A DNA stretch of 64,000 nt from Bacteriovoracaceae bacterium (GTDB taxonomy: Bacteria; Bdellovibrionota; Bacteriovoracia; Bacteriovoracales; Bacteriovoracaceae): contig JAIPEG010000005.1 of NCBI GenBank assembly GCA_021737405.1, positions 1 through 64,000 on the forward strand, in the 5' to 3' direction. Positions 7,354-15,411 of this stretch are shown piece after piece. Under the pieces are notes generated by a model, which worked only from the letters and a program-made list of their open reading frames with translations, was not told the DNA's origin and made no database searches. A program made the translations under genes and the position numbers. Position 1 is the first letter of the stretch. Every line of letters begins with the position of its first letter.

Positions 7354-7628
7354 GGAGCGCTATGAGCGGTTGCAATGCCTTTTAAAACCTGCCCCGGCCT
7401 TACTGGAAATAAAAACTTAATCGAGCTAGTAATAACATCAAATAATGAGCTTCTTGCAGGTATTTTTTTTGATGGGTCTATCAATCCAGAATCAGAAAGG
7501 CGGGCCAATGCTTTTGAGACCTCAGACTGGCTTAAGGATAAAGAGCTTGAGATTTCATTCATGTTCCAATCTTTATTTTCTAAAGCAATGATCTTCAATA
7601 ATATAACTATGTCTTGTGCTTTCAACAT
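7350..7628 (-). CDS. Winged-helix transcriptional regulator, 3'-truncated
   Basis: 92 aa. Residues 1-60 form a MarR-like winged helix: LKAQDIVILLKIIALENKDW, NMNEISSSLSLSQSEVSKAL and RLSDSGLID. SQSEVSKALARL is the recognition helix. The rest (FLFPVRPGQVLKGIATAHSAP) is the start of a conserved C-terminal region in this small family, which normally goes on further. Here it stops because repeat copy 4 supplies TAA directly after the final Pro. The DNA-binding part is complete, so the product may still bind DNA. A near-perfect palindrome lies 17 nt upstream of the ATG, a likely self-operator. Confidence 0.6.
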   Translation of the reverse strand: MLKAQDIVILLKIIALENKDWNMNEISSSLSLSQSEVSKALARLSDSGLIDPSKKIPARSSLFDVITSSIKFLFPVRPGQVLKGIATAHSAP

Positions 7629-7644
7629 GGGTCTAGTTTAGCAC

Positions 7645-7681
7645 GAATATTCCATATTCCAAATCGGAATATAGAATATTC
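7645..7681. promoter_or_regulatory. Operator-like palindrome
   Basis: Two 16-nt arms, GAATATTCCATATTCC and GGAATATAGAATATTC, pair with a single mismatch around a 5-nt spacer. Each arm is itself a double GAATAT/ATATTC motif. The position directly upstream of the winged-helix regulator suggests autoregulation. The 215 nt between this site and 7897 hold no gene that I can support. Confidence 0.5.
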
Positions 7682-7896
7682 TCTTAAATTCGGAATCTTA
7701 TCAGCATCAACTCCGCTAACCTTTAGATTAAAAGGCTATATAGAAAGTATAAAAAATGCCAAATCCTTAGAAGTTGATAATCAGAATTACTATCCTGTAA
7801 AACTTAAAAAGATCTCTGTTTTAATAATCCAAGTCACTAGATGACAGAGTGATTCAATAGAAAATCACTCATTAGAAAAGTTTCTTAGATTGAGGT

Positions 7897-8880
7897 CTAG
7901 GGAAGAGTCCACATATAGCCATTTGTTTCTGATATGGAAGACTTGTTTCCAAAGAAAGGTCCGAAATATAATAGTCTATCGTTGTTATCTTTTTGAAAGT
8001 CAATATTCATATATGAAGAACTGTACTCAACATCTCCAACGTTTAGTGTAATAAAACCACCAATTTGAATAAGGTCTTTTATTGAATTTGCTGCATTCAA
8101 TTTTAGTCTTGTCCGTGCATCCGAGTTTCGAATACTTCCCTGATTAAAATTAGAAAAACCACTGATTATAGCATTGTTTGGAATTAATATATTTGCCTGA
8201 TCAACTCTTGATTTATTTATAAAGGCAAAGTTACTTCCTACAAATCCAGAAGCCTCTAAAAGAGTTTTATCACCCCTATCAATTAAGAGAGTATGGACTA
8301 TTGAATTATTAATAATTCCATAATTATAAACAGCAAAGCCATAAACATTAGAAGAGTTATTATCTGCAAATATAGTTGTGCACTCATTGATAATACCTTC
8401 TTCAAGGTTTGTTATAACAAAACCAGCGCTATACGTGGAATCGCTATTCCTATTTTCAATAGATAAATCACTACTCACATGTACGTTAGATATTAAGCCA
8501 TTATTTTCACTTATAAAGGGTGTCTGCTCATAAAATGAAACTTCTTCATTGCTATAATATCGAACACTTAATTTAAGATTTTTTATTGTGCTATCTTTTT
8601 TCAGTCTGCCAATGAGATATAAAGCTCGTTCATCAAAATCAGTAATATCAATACCTAAGTTTAAGTTGTAATTTTGGCCGTCTAAATTGCCACGAAAGGA
8701 AGGGATCTGGACATCTTGAAGTTTTAAGTCATAACAGCTTAGGTCGGAAACAAGCAAAAATTTATCATTAGGATATTTTTTCAATAAGCGAAAATCGTCA
8801 CAGCTTCTTATTGGGTATGTAAAACTAGAAAAAGCGTTTAATGAAAAAATTAACACAAGTAAGCTAAAACATATTTTCAT
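7897..8880 (-). CDS. Secreted protein with GLUG-like beta-helix repeats
   Basis: 327 aa with a clear signal peptide (MKICFSLLVLIFSLNAFSS). The mature part opens with a Cys pair region (SCDDF, DLSCYDL). It then has FRGNLDGQNYNLNL and several repeats of the type GF..xN.G.I.NS: GLISNVHVSS, GFVITNLEEGIINECTT, GFAVYNYGIINNSIV, GFVGSNFAFINKSRV, GFSNFNQGSIRNSDA. Such repeats fold as right-handed beta-helices and occur in surface or adhesive proteins. The ATG follows the TGA of the upstream ORF without a gap, with GGAG as ribosome binding site, so the two are translationally coupled. The ligand or role is unknown. Confidence 0.6.
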   Translation of the reverse strand: MKICFSLLVLIFSLNAFSSFTYPIRSCDDFRLLKKYPNDKFLLVSDLSCYDLKLQDVQIPSFRGNLDGQNYNLNLGIDITDFDERALYLIGRLKKDSTIKNLKLSVRYYSNEEVSFYEQTPFISENNGLISNVHVSSDLSIENRNSDSTYSAGFVITNLEEGIINECTTIFADNNSSNVYGFAVYNYGIINNSIVHTLLIDRGDKTLLEASGFVGSNFAFINKSRVDQANILIPNNAIISGFSNFNQGSIRNSDARTRLKLNAANSIKDLIQIGGFITLNVGDVEYSSSYMNIDFQKDNNDRLLYFGPFFGNKSSISETNGYMWTLP

Positions 8881-9063
8881 TCAGTTCTCCAAAAAAATGG
8901 TAATTTTATCTAATTGTAATAGAAGTTCTTTTTCGTGTATATATGGAACTCGGGTAGCTTGAAGCTTTACTTCAAGCAATAGTTTGGAGTTGAATTTTTC
9001 CAAGATGTTAGTGAACCTGACTAAAACACCTGTATTAAAAAAAGTAACTTTTTGAGAGTCCAT
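8881..9063 (-). CDS. Small protein coupled to the GLUG-like gene
   Basis: 60 aa (MDSQKVTFFNTGVLVRFTNI then EKELLLQLDKITIFLEN), soluble, no known domain. Its TGA abuts the ATG of the secreted repeat protein, and the GGAG used by that gene lies in its last codons. No strong ribosome binding site of its own is seen. It could be a short regulatory ORF or the remnant of a larger gene. Confidence 0.35.
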   Translation of the reverse strand: MDSQKVTFFNTGVLVRFTNILEKFNSKLLLEVKLQATRVPYIHEKELLLQLDKITIFLEN

Positions 9064-9129
9064 TTAACAGGAAATATGTGACAGGCCTTGATCTTATTTC
9101 GGATGGTCGAAAAAATTAAGTCATAAGCA

Positions 9130-9259
9130 CGGATAAGACAAATGAAGCCCCTTTTCTACCAGTTACAACATCCATTATAGGGGGGAATGGGGAAATTTTT
9201 GGTTAATTTTTTTAGGAATTTGAGATGAGTTTGGGAATGATTGAGGATGGGTTTATTAA
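9130..9259 (+). repeat. 130-bp repeat family, copy 5 (possible oriIS end of the IS91 element)
   Basis: 130 bp, differing from copy 2 at about one base. It ends 55 bp from the stop codon of the IS91-family transposase, on the side where IS91 elements carry their replication origin (3' of tnp). The leader ORF reads MSLGMIEDGFIKDRNDGVF and then stops. Confidence 0.85.
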
Positions 9260-9314
9260 AGACCGAAATGATGGGGTTTTTTAGGAATTTGGGCATAGGG
9301 GTTTGTGAGAGAAG

Positions 9315-10772
9315 TTACCAGTTTGTCTCTTGATTGAATTCTGTGTCAAAATTGGCGGCTTCGAAGTCTTGTGGTGGTGCTCTGGCCGTATCGAAGGTTG
9401 GGGAGCTGGTTGAGATTTCTAAGTGGTTTAAGATTTTCTTGGCGACTATTCTATTCTTTATCGTGGCCACGTACTCAAGTGTTTCGCCACAGCGGTGACA
9501 GGCCGTAACATCTTTGAGGAAGACATGTTTTAAAAGTTCGGCCCATGGTGTGCGGTAGGATTTCTTTTTAGGAGCTTGATTCGATTTTTTTGATTTCTTT
9601 GAATTGGCCCAGTCTTTTGCTTTCTTTGTGACACTTTTTCTTTTCTTATTATTTGCGGCAAACACTCCATGGTAGCGAACGAGGTTCATTCTTGGCGGAG
9701 GGATGAGTGCCATGAGACGGGCCGTAAACTGCTCTTTTGTGAAGGATAAGTGGGTGGTTCCAGATTTATAGGGCGTTTTTAATTTTAATAGCACCCTCTC
9801 CTGCCCTACGATTGTGATTCTAGATTTTGCCAGCGGGCCTCGAAGAATGTAGCGGCACATTTTTTCTAATGCACCTCTGGCATGACCTGGTATTCTGGAG
9901 TTCGCATGGAGACTAAAGCCATCTAGATAGGCGCATCTCTTTCCCGAATACTCCTCAAAAGGAGGGTCATAAATCTTTCCAATTTCAACAGGCTTTTTTA
10001 ATTGGCCCTTTTCTTCTCTTACAAAATTAAGAACACTTTGGGCATGTTGGTCACTACTCTTATCATCTGCTGCTTCTTGGAAATCATCATCAAGGAGACC
10101 TTCCTTTTTAAAAATGCGATTGATGAGTGTTTTGCACTTTTTGATGAGATCTCTAACATCATCATCATCTGGTAGGAAGAAATCATCCTCATTATAGACG
10201 CCGTCCATAAATAAGATATGGAAATGGGTATTTAGATTAAGAGCTCCTCCAAAACGTTGGATAACAGAAACCGACCCCTTGACCCCTTTATCTAGTCCAT
10301 AAATGCGCTTTGCTTTCTTCTTATAAAAGGTAGAGATGGCACGGATAATACAGTTTAAAACTTTTGTATTTAGAAGCGGGTTATAGGCCAGGTGATAGCG
10401 GTGTTTATAAGGTAAAGAGAGTACCCATTGACTCACCGACACCGGAGGAATCACCTCATGAAGCAAATGCTTTGCTGTATCCGCCATTTTTCGACCAGTG
10501 CAGCTTGGACAAATAGTTCTGCCCTTGCAACTAAAGGCCACCAACTTGTCACTCTGACAAAGATTACAGCGAAGCCTAACAAAACCTTCTGAGAGAACTC
10601 CACAAGTGAGATATTTTTTTTACTCCCTTTGAACATGAAAGGGAATTGGCTCACCTAAGTGCTCTTTTCTTTGACGAATGTCTTCATAGCTGGATTTGAT
10701 AATTTTATGGAGGTCTGTTTTCGTGGGGTCACGAATATCAGAATGATTTTTGAATAAGTCTAGCGCCTCCAT
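9315..10772 (-). pseudogene. IS91-family rolling-circle transposase with an in-frame stop
   Basis: From ATG at 10772 (MEALDLFKNHSDIRDP) the frame reads ..HLGEPIPFHVQRE, then TAA at 10620-10622, then KKYLTCGVLSEGFVRLRCNL and on to 9315, about 485 codons in total. The family pattern is clear: an N-terminal zinc finger (CGVL..RCNLC..CPSC), SVIQRFGGALNLNTHFHILF (the HxH motif of Y2-type HUH transposases), a central region with LVRYHG, and a C-terminal zinc finger (CHRCGETLEY). Other members have REFxKYLxCG, so one codon has become a stop. Translation from a later start would lose the first zinc-binding part. Probably inactive unless read through. Confidence 0.85.
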
Positions 10773-10865
10773 AAGGAACAGTTTTATGGAAGATAAATGA
10801 ATGGGAATAGCTAAAGCTTAGAACTATTTTTTATTTGAAATCAAATTCATGAGTGTTAGTGAAAC

Positions 10866-12110
10866 CTATAACCCTTTTGAAGAGATCTTGAAGTGGCGTG
10901 AAACTTTTCCAACGGAGAGGGAGGGGTTTTCTATAATATGGGACTCTATCCATTTCTTAGTGAGGCATGAGTATCCACCTATTCCCCAACCACTTCCCCA
11001 GCTATTTACTACCAGGTGACAATATTCGCCTTCTTTTTGATGAAGTTCTTTTGGTAAGGGCACACTGCCAATGGCCAAAACGGTATGAGCATATTGCTTC
11101 TCAATTTTCTTCCCTTTTTTTAGACCCATTGAAATTAGGCCATCATTGATGAGAAACAGGTCATCAACATAAAATCCCATAACCGTAGGTTTACGGTTTT
11201 TCACTTCTTCATATATGTCTTCAACTTTGTTGATGGAAGTATAACTTTTTAAAAAATATTTCCCATTAAAGCAGCTCTCTTTTAAAGGCAAATGAGTGAT
11301 GTTCTCGGGTTTAAATTCATAACTATATGGGCAATGCTTCTCTTCAGTCATAAAGGCAGTTTGTTTTGCAAGGGTCTCTAAACCAATTCTTGCCCAACTG
11401 CCAGCAAGAGTGCATTTACTCTTTTGGCAATCAGTTCGGCTTAAATAAAAGAACAATTGCTCTGATAAATTTAATCTTTTAGGAAAGAGATTAATCTCCA
11501 TTGCCCTCACAGAAGCAAACGCCGCACAAGTTGATCGCTCTCCCTGATGGCGAATAGGGAGGGAGAAAGTTTTTGAAAGAATATTTTGTTTTATAACAGA
11601 AGGAGATGAAGCTCCCAACAAGACCACCTCTTCTGTTGATGATTTTAAGAGCCCAGAACTTTTAGGCGTTTCCTGAGCCTTTTCCTTTTTTAGAGTCTTT
11701 GCTGGGATCAGGTATTTCTTTACTCTCTTAATACTTTTATTAAACTTTTGTTTTTCAGTACTCCACTTTTCTAAGATTTTCTTTTTATCTTTTATCCATT
11801 GCTGTTCTTTTTTCTTATTTTCTTTAAACCAATTATTCGTCTCTTTTACTCTTTCCTTTTGCCAAGACTCCTCTGAAGGTTCATCAAAGGCGCCACCGAA
11901 AGTAGGTTCTACGTTTTCTTTTGGTACAGGAGAAGGTGTTGTATTGTCGGTAACTAATACCTTTCTTTTTTCTTTAGCAACTTCTCCCTTAACAGAGCTG
12001 ACAACAATTTCTTCATAGGTTTCGGGGTCGACTCTCCAATCATCACCAACAATACTCTGTGCGTAATTAGCATTCATCCAAAAAGTGAGTAATAGAATTG
12101 TTTTCTTCAT
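10866..12110 (-). CDS. Secreted papain-like (C1A) cysteine protease
   Basis: 414 aa with a signal peptide (MKKTILLLTFWMNANYAQS), then a Lys/Glu-rich, coiled-coil-prone stretch to about residue 145. The C1A domain follows: LPIRHQGERSTCAAFASV with the catalytic Cys, AHTVLAIGS with the His, VVNSWGSGWGIGGYSCL with the Asn and the usual NSWGxxWG signature. Several further cysteines may form disulfides. The charged segment could be a propeptide or a spacer. The gene marks the border between the repeat-rich island and the core chromosome; 10773-10865 and 12111-12361 hold no gene that I can see. Probable role: extracytoplasmic protein degradation. Confidence 0.8.
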   Translation of the reverse strand: MKKTILLLTFWMNANYAQSIVGDDWRVDPETYEEIVVSSVKGEVAKEKRKVLVTDNTTPSPVPKENVEPTFGGAFDEPSEESWQKERVKETNNWFKENKKKEQQWIKDKKKILEKWSTEKQKFNKSIKRVKKYLIPAKTLKKEKAQETPKSSGLLKSSTEEVVLLGASSPSVIKQNILSKTFSLPIRHQGERSTCAAFASVRAMEINLFPKRLNLSEQLFFYLSRTDCQKSKCTLAGSWARIGLETLAKQTAFMTEEKHCPYSYEFKPENITHLPLKESCFNGKYFLKSYTSINKVEDIYEEVKNRKPTVMGFYVDDLFLINDGLISMGLKKGKKIEKQYAHTVLAIGSVPLPKELHQKEGEYCHLVVNSWGSGWGIGGYSCLTKKWIESHIIENPSLSVGKVSRHFKISSKGL

Positions 12111-12361
12111 AAATAGCTTTTAAAGAGGCTTAGTAAGGTTCTTCAACTATCACAAATATCGAAGTTAGTGCCCAAATTATTTTGCTCTTTTTCCTAGTGA
12201 CCTAACTCTTGGAAAGACTATAAATCACCAAAAAAGCGCAGCGAGTCATGGTGTCGTCTTTCTCAGTACTTAAAGAGCGAATAGCCGCCTTTATCTAGAC
12301 AAAGTCCCTGTGTTTATGATGTTTTAGGGCCTCTTAAATTAAAAAAAGGTACAGTGAAGAT

Positions 12362-13315
12362 ATGAGCAATATTAAGGCCGACCCAAAAGCAAAAAGACCT
12401 GATTGGCTAAAAGTCAGGGCCCCTACGAGCAAGTCGTATCACAATATTAAAGACATGCTCGGTGAGTTAAAGCTCGCGACTGTTTGCCAAGAGGCCATCT
12501 GTCCTAATATTGAAGAATGCTGGGGCGGCGGTACTGCGACCTTTATGCTTATGGGTGACACTTGCACCCGTGCTTGTCGCTTTTGCGCCGTGAAAACCGG
12601 AAACCCTAAAGGTATTCTCGATTTAGAGGAACCTCAAAAAGTTGGTTACGCCATCTCACAGATGAAGCTTGATTATGTGGTGCTTACCAGTGTTGATCGA
12701 GATGATCTTGAAGACCTTGGTGCTGATCACTTTGCAAGAACGATTGAAGTGATCAAAGAAAATAACCCTGACATGGTTGTGGAAGTTTTAACTCCTGACT
12801 TCAATGCCGTGCCTGAACATGTGGCGCGTATTCTTGCCGCAAAACCAGATGTCTTCGCCCATAACATTGAAACGACTGAGGCCTTAACTCCTCAGGTAAG
12901 AGATCGTCGCTCTCAATACAGAAAGTCTTTAAAAACGTTAAGCCTAGCTAAAGAAATTAACCCCAAACAATACACCAAGACTTCTATTATGTTGGGACTT
13001 GGGGAAAGTGATGAAGATATTCTTCAGGCCCTCAAAGATCTCAGAGAAGTAGGCTGTGACGTTGTTACTTTTGGTCAGTACCTGGCCCCAACGAATCGCC
13101 ATAAAAAATATCTTCCAATCCTGGAATATGTTAAGCCAGAAAGATTTGATCACTGGAAAGATGTGGCCGATGAAATGGGCTTTCTTTACTGCGCCTCTGG
13201 TCCTCTCGTCAGAAGTTCTTACCGTGCTGGTGAGTTCTTTATGAAAGGCGTGATTGAGAAACAGCGTAAAGAGGAAATGATGAAAGACACTCGCCCAAGT
13301 TATCCAAGTCTCTAA
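12362..13315 (+). CDS. lipA: Lipoyl synthase
   Basis: 317 aa. Radical-SAM enzyme that inserts two sulfurs into protein-bound octanoyl groups to give lipoate. Both Fe-S clusters are visible: CQEAICPNIEECW (auxiliary cluster) and CTRACRFC (SAM cluster, CxxxCxxC). Also seen are DYVVLTSVDRDDLEDLGADH, PDVFAHNIETT and the C-terminal LVRSSYRAGE. Length is normal. Its TAA overlaps the ATG of lipB by one base, so the two steps of lipoate synthesis are coupled. A TACAGT at 12350-12355 could be a -10 box just ahead of the ATG. Confidence 0.97.
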   Translation: MSNIKADPKAKRPDWLKVRAPTSKSYHNIKDMLGELKLATVCQEAICPNIEECWGGGTATFMLMGDTCTRACRFCAVKTGNPKGILDLEEPQKVGYAISQMKLDYVVLTSVDRDDLEDLGADHFARTIEVIKENNPDMVVEVLTPDFNAVPEHVARILAAKPDVFAHNIETTEALTPQVRDRRSQYRKSLKTLSLAKEINPKQYTKTSIMLGLGESDEDILQALKDLREVGCDVVTFGQYLAPTNRHKKYLPILEYVKPERFDHWKDVADEMGFLYCASGPLVRSSYRAGEFFMKGVIEKQRKEEMMKDTRPSYPSL

Positions 13316-13953
13316 TGCTTGAAATCCATCAATTAGGTCTTATTGATTACTTGGAAGCTTATAACTTTCAAAAGAAGCAAGTAGAGCTTGTTAAAGAAGG
13401 CGAAAAAGAATGCCTCATCGTCTGCTCTCACCCCTCCGTTGTGACTCTTGGAAAGAAATCTAGCCCCGAAGATCTCAAGGGGTGGGAAGGAGCTCTTTAT
13501 GAAATTGAACGCGGCGGTAAGGCGACTTATCACGGTCCAGGGCAAATCGTCATTTACCCGATCATTGATTTAAAAAAACGAGGACAAAATATAGCAGGAT
13601 TTTTAGAAGTCATGGAAAACGCCATGATTACCGTTCTCAATGAACTTGAACTTAAGGCCTCTGGAAATCCTCAGCGTGGAAAACCTGACTATACTGGTGT
13701 TTGGGTGCAGACAAATCCTCCGAAGAAAATTGCCTCGATTGGTGTTGCCGTCAGTCGGTGGATAACCTTTCATGGTCTGGCGTTTAATCTTTTTAAAGAT
13801 GATGCCGCTTTTAAAGGCATTAGCCCTTGTGGCTTCACCACTGAGACCATGACGGATCTAGAAACTCTACTCAATATTAGATTAGAACGATCAGCTATTG
13901 AAAAGAGCTTAATTGATCATCTTCAAAGTGGCTTTTCAAAACTCCTTGTATAA
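13315..13953 (+). CDS. lipB: Octanoyl-ACP:protein N-octanoyltransferase
   Basis: 212 aa. It moves octanoyl groups from ACP to lipoyl domains, supplying LipA. The family signature is seen as RGGKATYHGPGQIVIYPI. The catalytic Lys lies in KIASIGV and the Cys in ISPCGF. Start and stop fit the normal length. It begins inside the lipA stop codon. The next gene (exbB) starts 44 nt on with its own ribosome binding site. Confidence 0.95.
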   Translation: MLEIHQLGLIDYLEAYNFQKKQVELVKEGEKECLIVCSHPSVVTLGKKSSPEDLKGWEGALYEIERGGKATYHGPGQIVIYPIIDLKKRGQNIAGFLEVMENAMITVLNELELKASGNPQRGKPDYTGVWVQTNPPKKIASIGVAVSRWITFHGLAFNLFKDDAAFKGISPCGFTTETMTDLETLLNIRLERSAIEKSLIDHLQSGFSKLLV

Positions 13954-13997
13954 GAGACAATACCCTACGAGATTTAGAGCTGCATAAGAGGAGCAAT

Positions 13998-14516
13998 ATG
14001 AAACTTTACGAATACATCCAACAGGGTGGAACCATTATGTATATCCTGGTTCTTCTTAATATTATTGGTTTTGCTGTCATGATCACTAAATTTTGGCTTT
14101 TCAATAAAGAGAAGGCCAATGCTGGATCTCTTGCTGAAGAAATTGGAAACAGAATAAAAGAGAGAAAAAGCCAACAAGACCTTCAGGCCTTAATTGAAAT
14201 CGCGAAACAAGAAGTGGCTTCTTATATTAACCAAGTAGAAAGAGGGCTTAATACAGTAAAGATCATCGCTAGTATCTCTCCTCTCCTAGGTCTTTTAGGA
14301 ACTGTGATTGGGGTGCTCGTTGCTTTTCAAATTATGTCAAAGCAAGGTCTTAGTGACCCAAGTTATTTTGCTCAAGGTATTTCAATGGCCCTGATCACAA
14401 CGGTTGGAGGCATGATTGTCGCTATTCCTCACTTTGTTGGTCACAGCTACCTTTTAGGAATGCTCGATGCACTTGAATCTAAACTAGAAAAAGAAGTTCT
14501 TACGAGGGTGCTTTAA
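13998..14516 (+). CDS. exbB: ExbB/TolQ/MotA-family proton channel subunit
   Basis: 172 aa with AGGAG upstream of the ATG. Three membrane segments: about 13-33 (IMYILVLLNIIGFAVMITKF), about 90-110 (ISPLLGLLGTVIGVLVAFQI, the conserved GLLGTVxG motif) and about 125-150. It is shorter than E. coli ExbB (about 244 aa) because the cytoplasmic insert is reduced. It works with the ExbD-like protein 3 nt downstream to couple proton flow to an outer-membrane task. No TonB or TolA gene is adjacent, so the energised partner is not known. The family is sure; ExbB versus TolQ is not. Confidence 0.85.
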   Translation: MKLYEYIQQGGTIMYILVLLNIIGFAVMITKFWLFNKEKANAGSLAEEIGNRIKERKSQQDLQALIEIAKQEVASYINQVERGLNTVKIIASISPLLGLLGTVIGVLVAFQIMSKQGLSDPSYFAQGISMALITTVGGMIVAIPHFVGHSYLLGMLDALESKLEKEVLTRVL

Positions 14517-14519
14517 GAT

Positions 14520-14909
14520 ATGAAAAAACGCTCACGTGAAACGGCCATGCCTGACATTACCCCTCTTATTGATGTGGTTTTTCTTCTTCTTATTTTCTTT
14601 ATGGTATCCACCGTATTTAAAAAAGATGAACTAGCACTTCTTTTAAGCCTACCAACGGTAACTGAAGGAGAGGCCTCTTCTCAAGCTCAAAAGACGATTA
14701 TACTAGAGCTCTCCACAACTGAGCTTGCCTACAATGGTAAGAAAGTCACTTTTGAAAATATTGGAACAGACCTTTCAACCGTCACTGATAAGAAGACTCC
14801 AATCGAACTTAGAGTGGATAAAGACGTTAGGTACGAACGAGTCGTTAAGGTCTTAGACGAGCTTAAAAAACAAAAACTCAATAACCTCTCCCTCATTACT
14901 AATAAGTAG
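14520..14909 (+). CDS. exbD: ExbD/TolR-family protein
   Basis: 129 aa. An N-terminal membrane helix with the essential Asp is seen in MPDITPLIDVVFLLLIFFMV (ITPLIDVxFxLLxFFM is the family signature). A periplasmic domain with the EL..DKDVRYERVVKVLDEL end follows. It forms the proton-conducting complex with the preceding gene, from which it is separated by 3 nt. Confidence 0.9.
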   Translation: MKKRSRETAMPDITPLIDVVFLLLIFFMVSTVFKKDELALLLSLPTVTEGEASSQAQKTIILELSTTELAYNGKKVTFENIGTDLSTVTDKKTPIELRVDKDVRYERVVKVLDELKKQKLNNLSLITNK

Positions 14910-14913
14910 CCTT

Positions 14914-15411
14914 ATGATGAAATTAATCCTCTTATTTGCCTTTTCTCTTTCTCTCTCAGCCTCTTACACACCTCTTGATGTGAAGCCAGGTCTTTGGGAA
15001 TACACAACGGACACAAGTGCAATTATGGATCAGACGTTAGCTAATATTCCTGAAGCTCAAAGAGAAATGGTTAAGAAGATGATGGCAAAGTCAGCAGGAG
15101 TTATAATTAAACCCGTCAACGTTTGCCAAACAAAAGAGATGATCAAGGATCCTCAGGGGGCTTTTAAACAACAAATGGCGAATAATCCCAAAATGAAAGA
15201 GTGCAAGTACGACATTCTTAAAAGCTCTAAAACTTACGCGAAAATTAAGTTTAATTGCAAAGATGGTATCAGTGCAGAGGTTGAGGTGAATGTTAAATCA
15301 CCAACTGAACAAATCACAACAGCAAACACAAGCTATCCCACTCCAAATACTGTCATTAAAACTGTTGGCAAGTGGATTAGCAATGACTGCTCTGGTGCCA
15401 CGAGTAATTAA
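14914..15411 (+). CDS. DUF3617 family periplasmic protein
   Basis: 165 aa with a signal peptide (MMKLILLFAFSLSLSAS). The mature part starts LDVKPGLWEYT, the DUF3617 hallmark (..GxWE). It contains VNVCQTKEM, MKECKYDIL, KFNCKDG and a final Cys in NDCSG, so four conserved cysteines may form two disulfides. Role unknown in the family. It follows exbD by 4 nt and may belong to that operon. Its stop overlaps the stop of the convergent glycosyltransferase by 4 nt (TTAA). Confidence 0.75.
   Translation: MMKLILLFAFSLSLSASYTPLDVKPGLWEYTTDTSAIMDQTLANIPEAQREMVKKMMAKSAGVIIKPVNVCQTKEMIKDPQGAFKQQMANNPKMKECKYDILKSSKTYAKIKFNCKDGISAEVEVNVKSPTEQITTANTSYPTPNTVIKTVGKWISNDCSGATSN

Noticed and set aside
7375-7844. 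Two plus-strand ORFs opposite and downstream of the winged-helix gene
   Set aside because: The first is antisense to a recognisable regulator; the second crosses the palindrome and has no ribosome binding site or known domain.
545-9259. Integron cassette array with the 130-bp repeats as attC sites
   Set aside because: The repeats lack paired GTTRRRY/RYYYAAC cores and strong imperfect palindromes, no integron integrase is seen, and the DNA between copies is mostly fragmented transposase sequence rather than single-gene cassettes.
545-9259. CRISPR array
   Set aside because: Repeat units are 130 bp and spacers are 1.7-2.7 kb with genes in them; no Cas genes are present.
10451-10654. 67-aa minus-strand ORF
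   Set aside because: It is another frame of the IS91 transposase; the true frame shows the zinc-finger cysteines.
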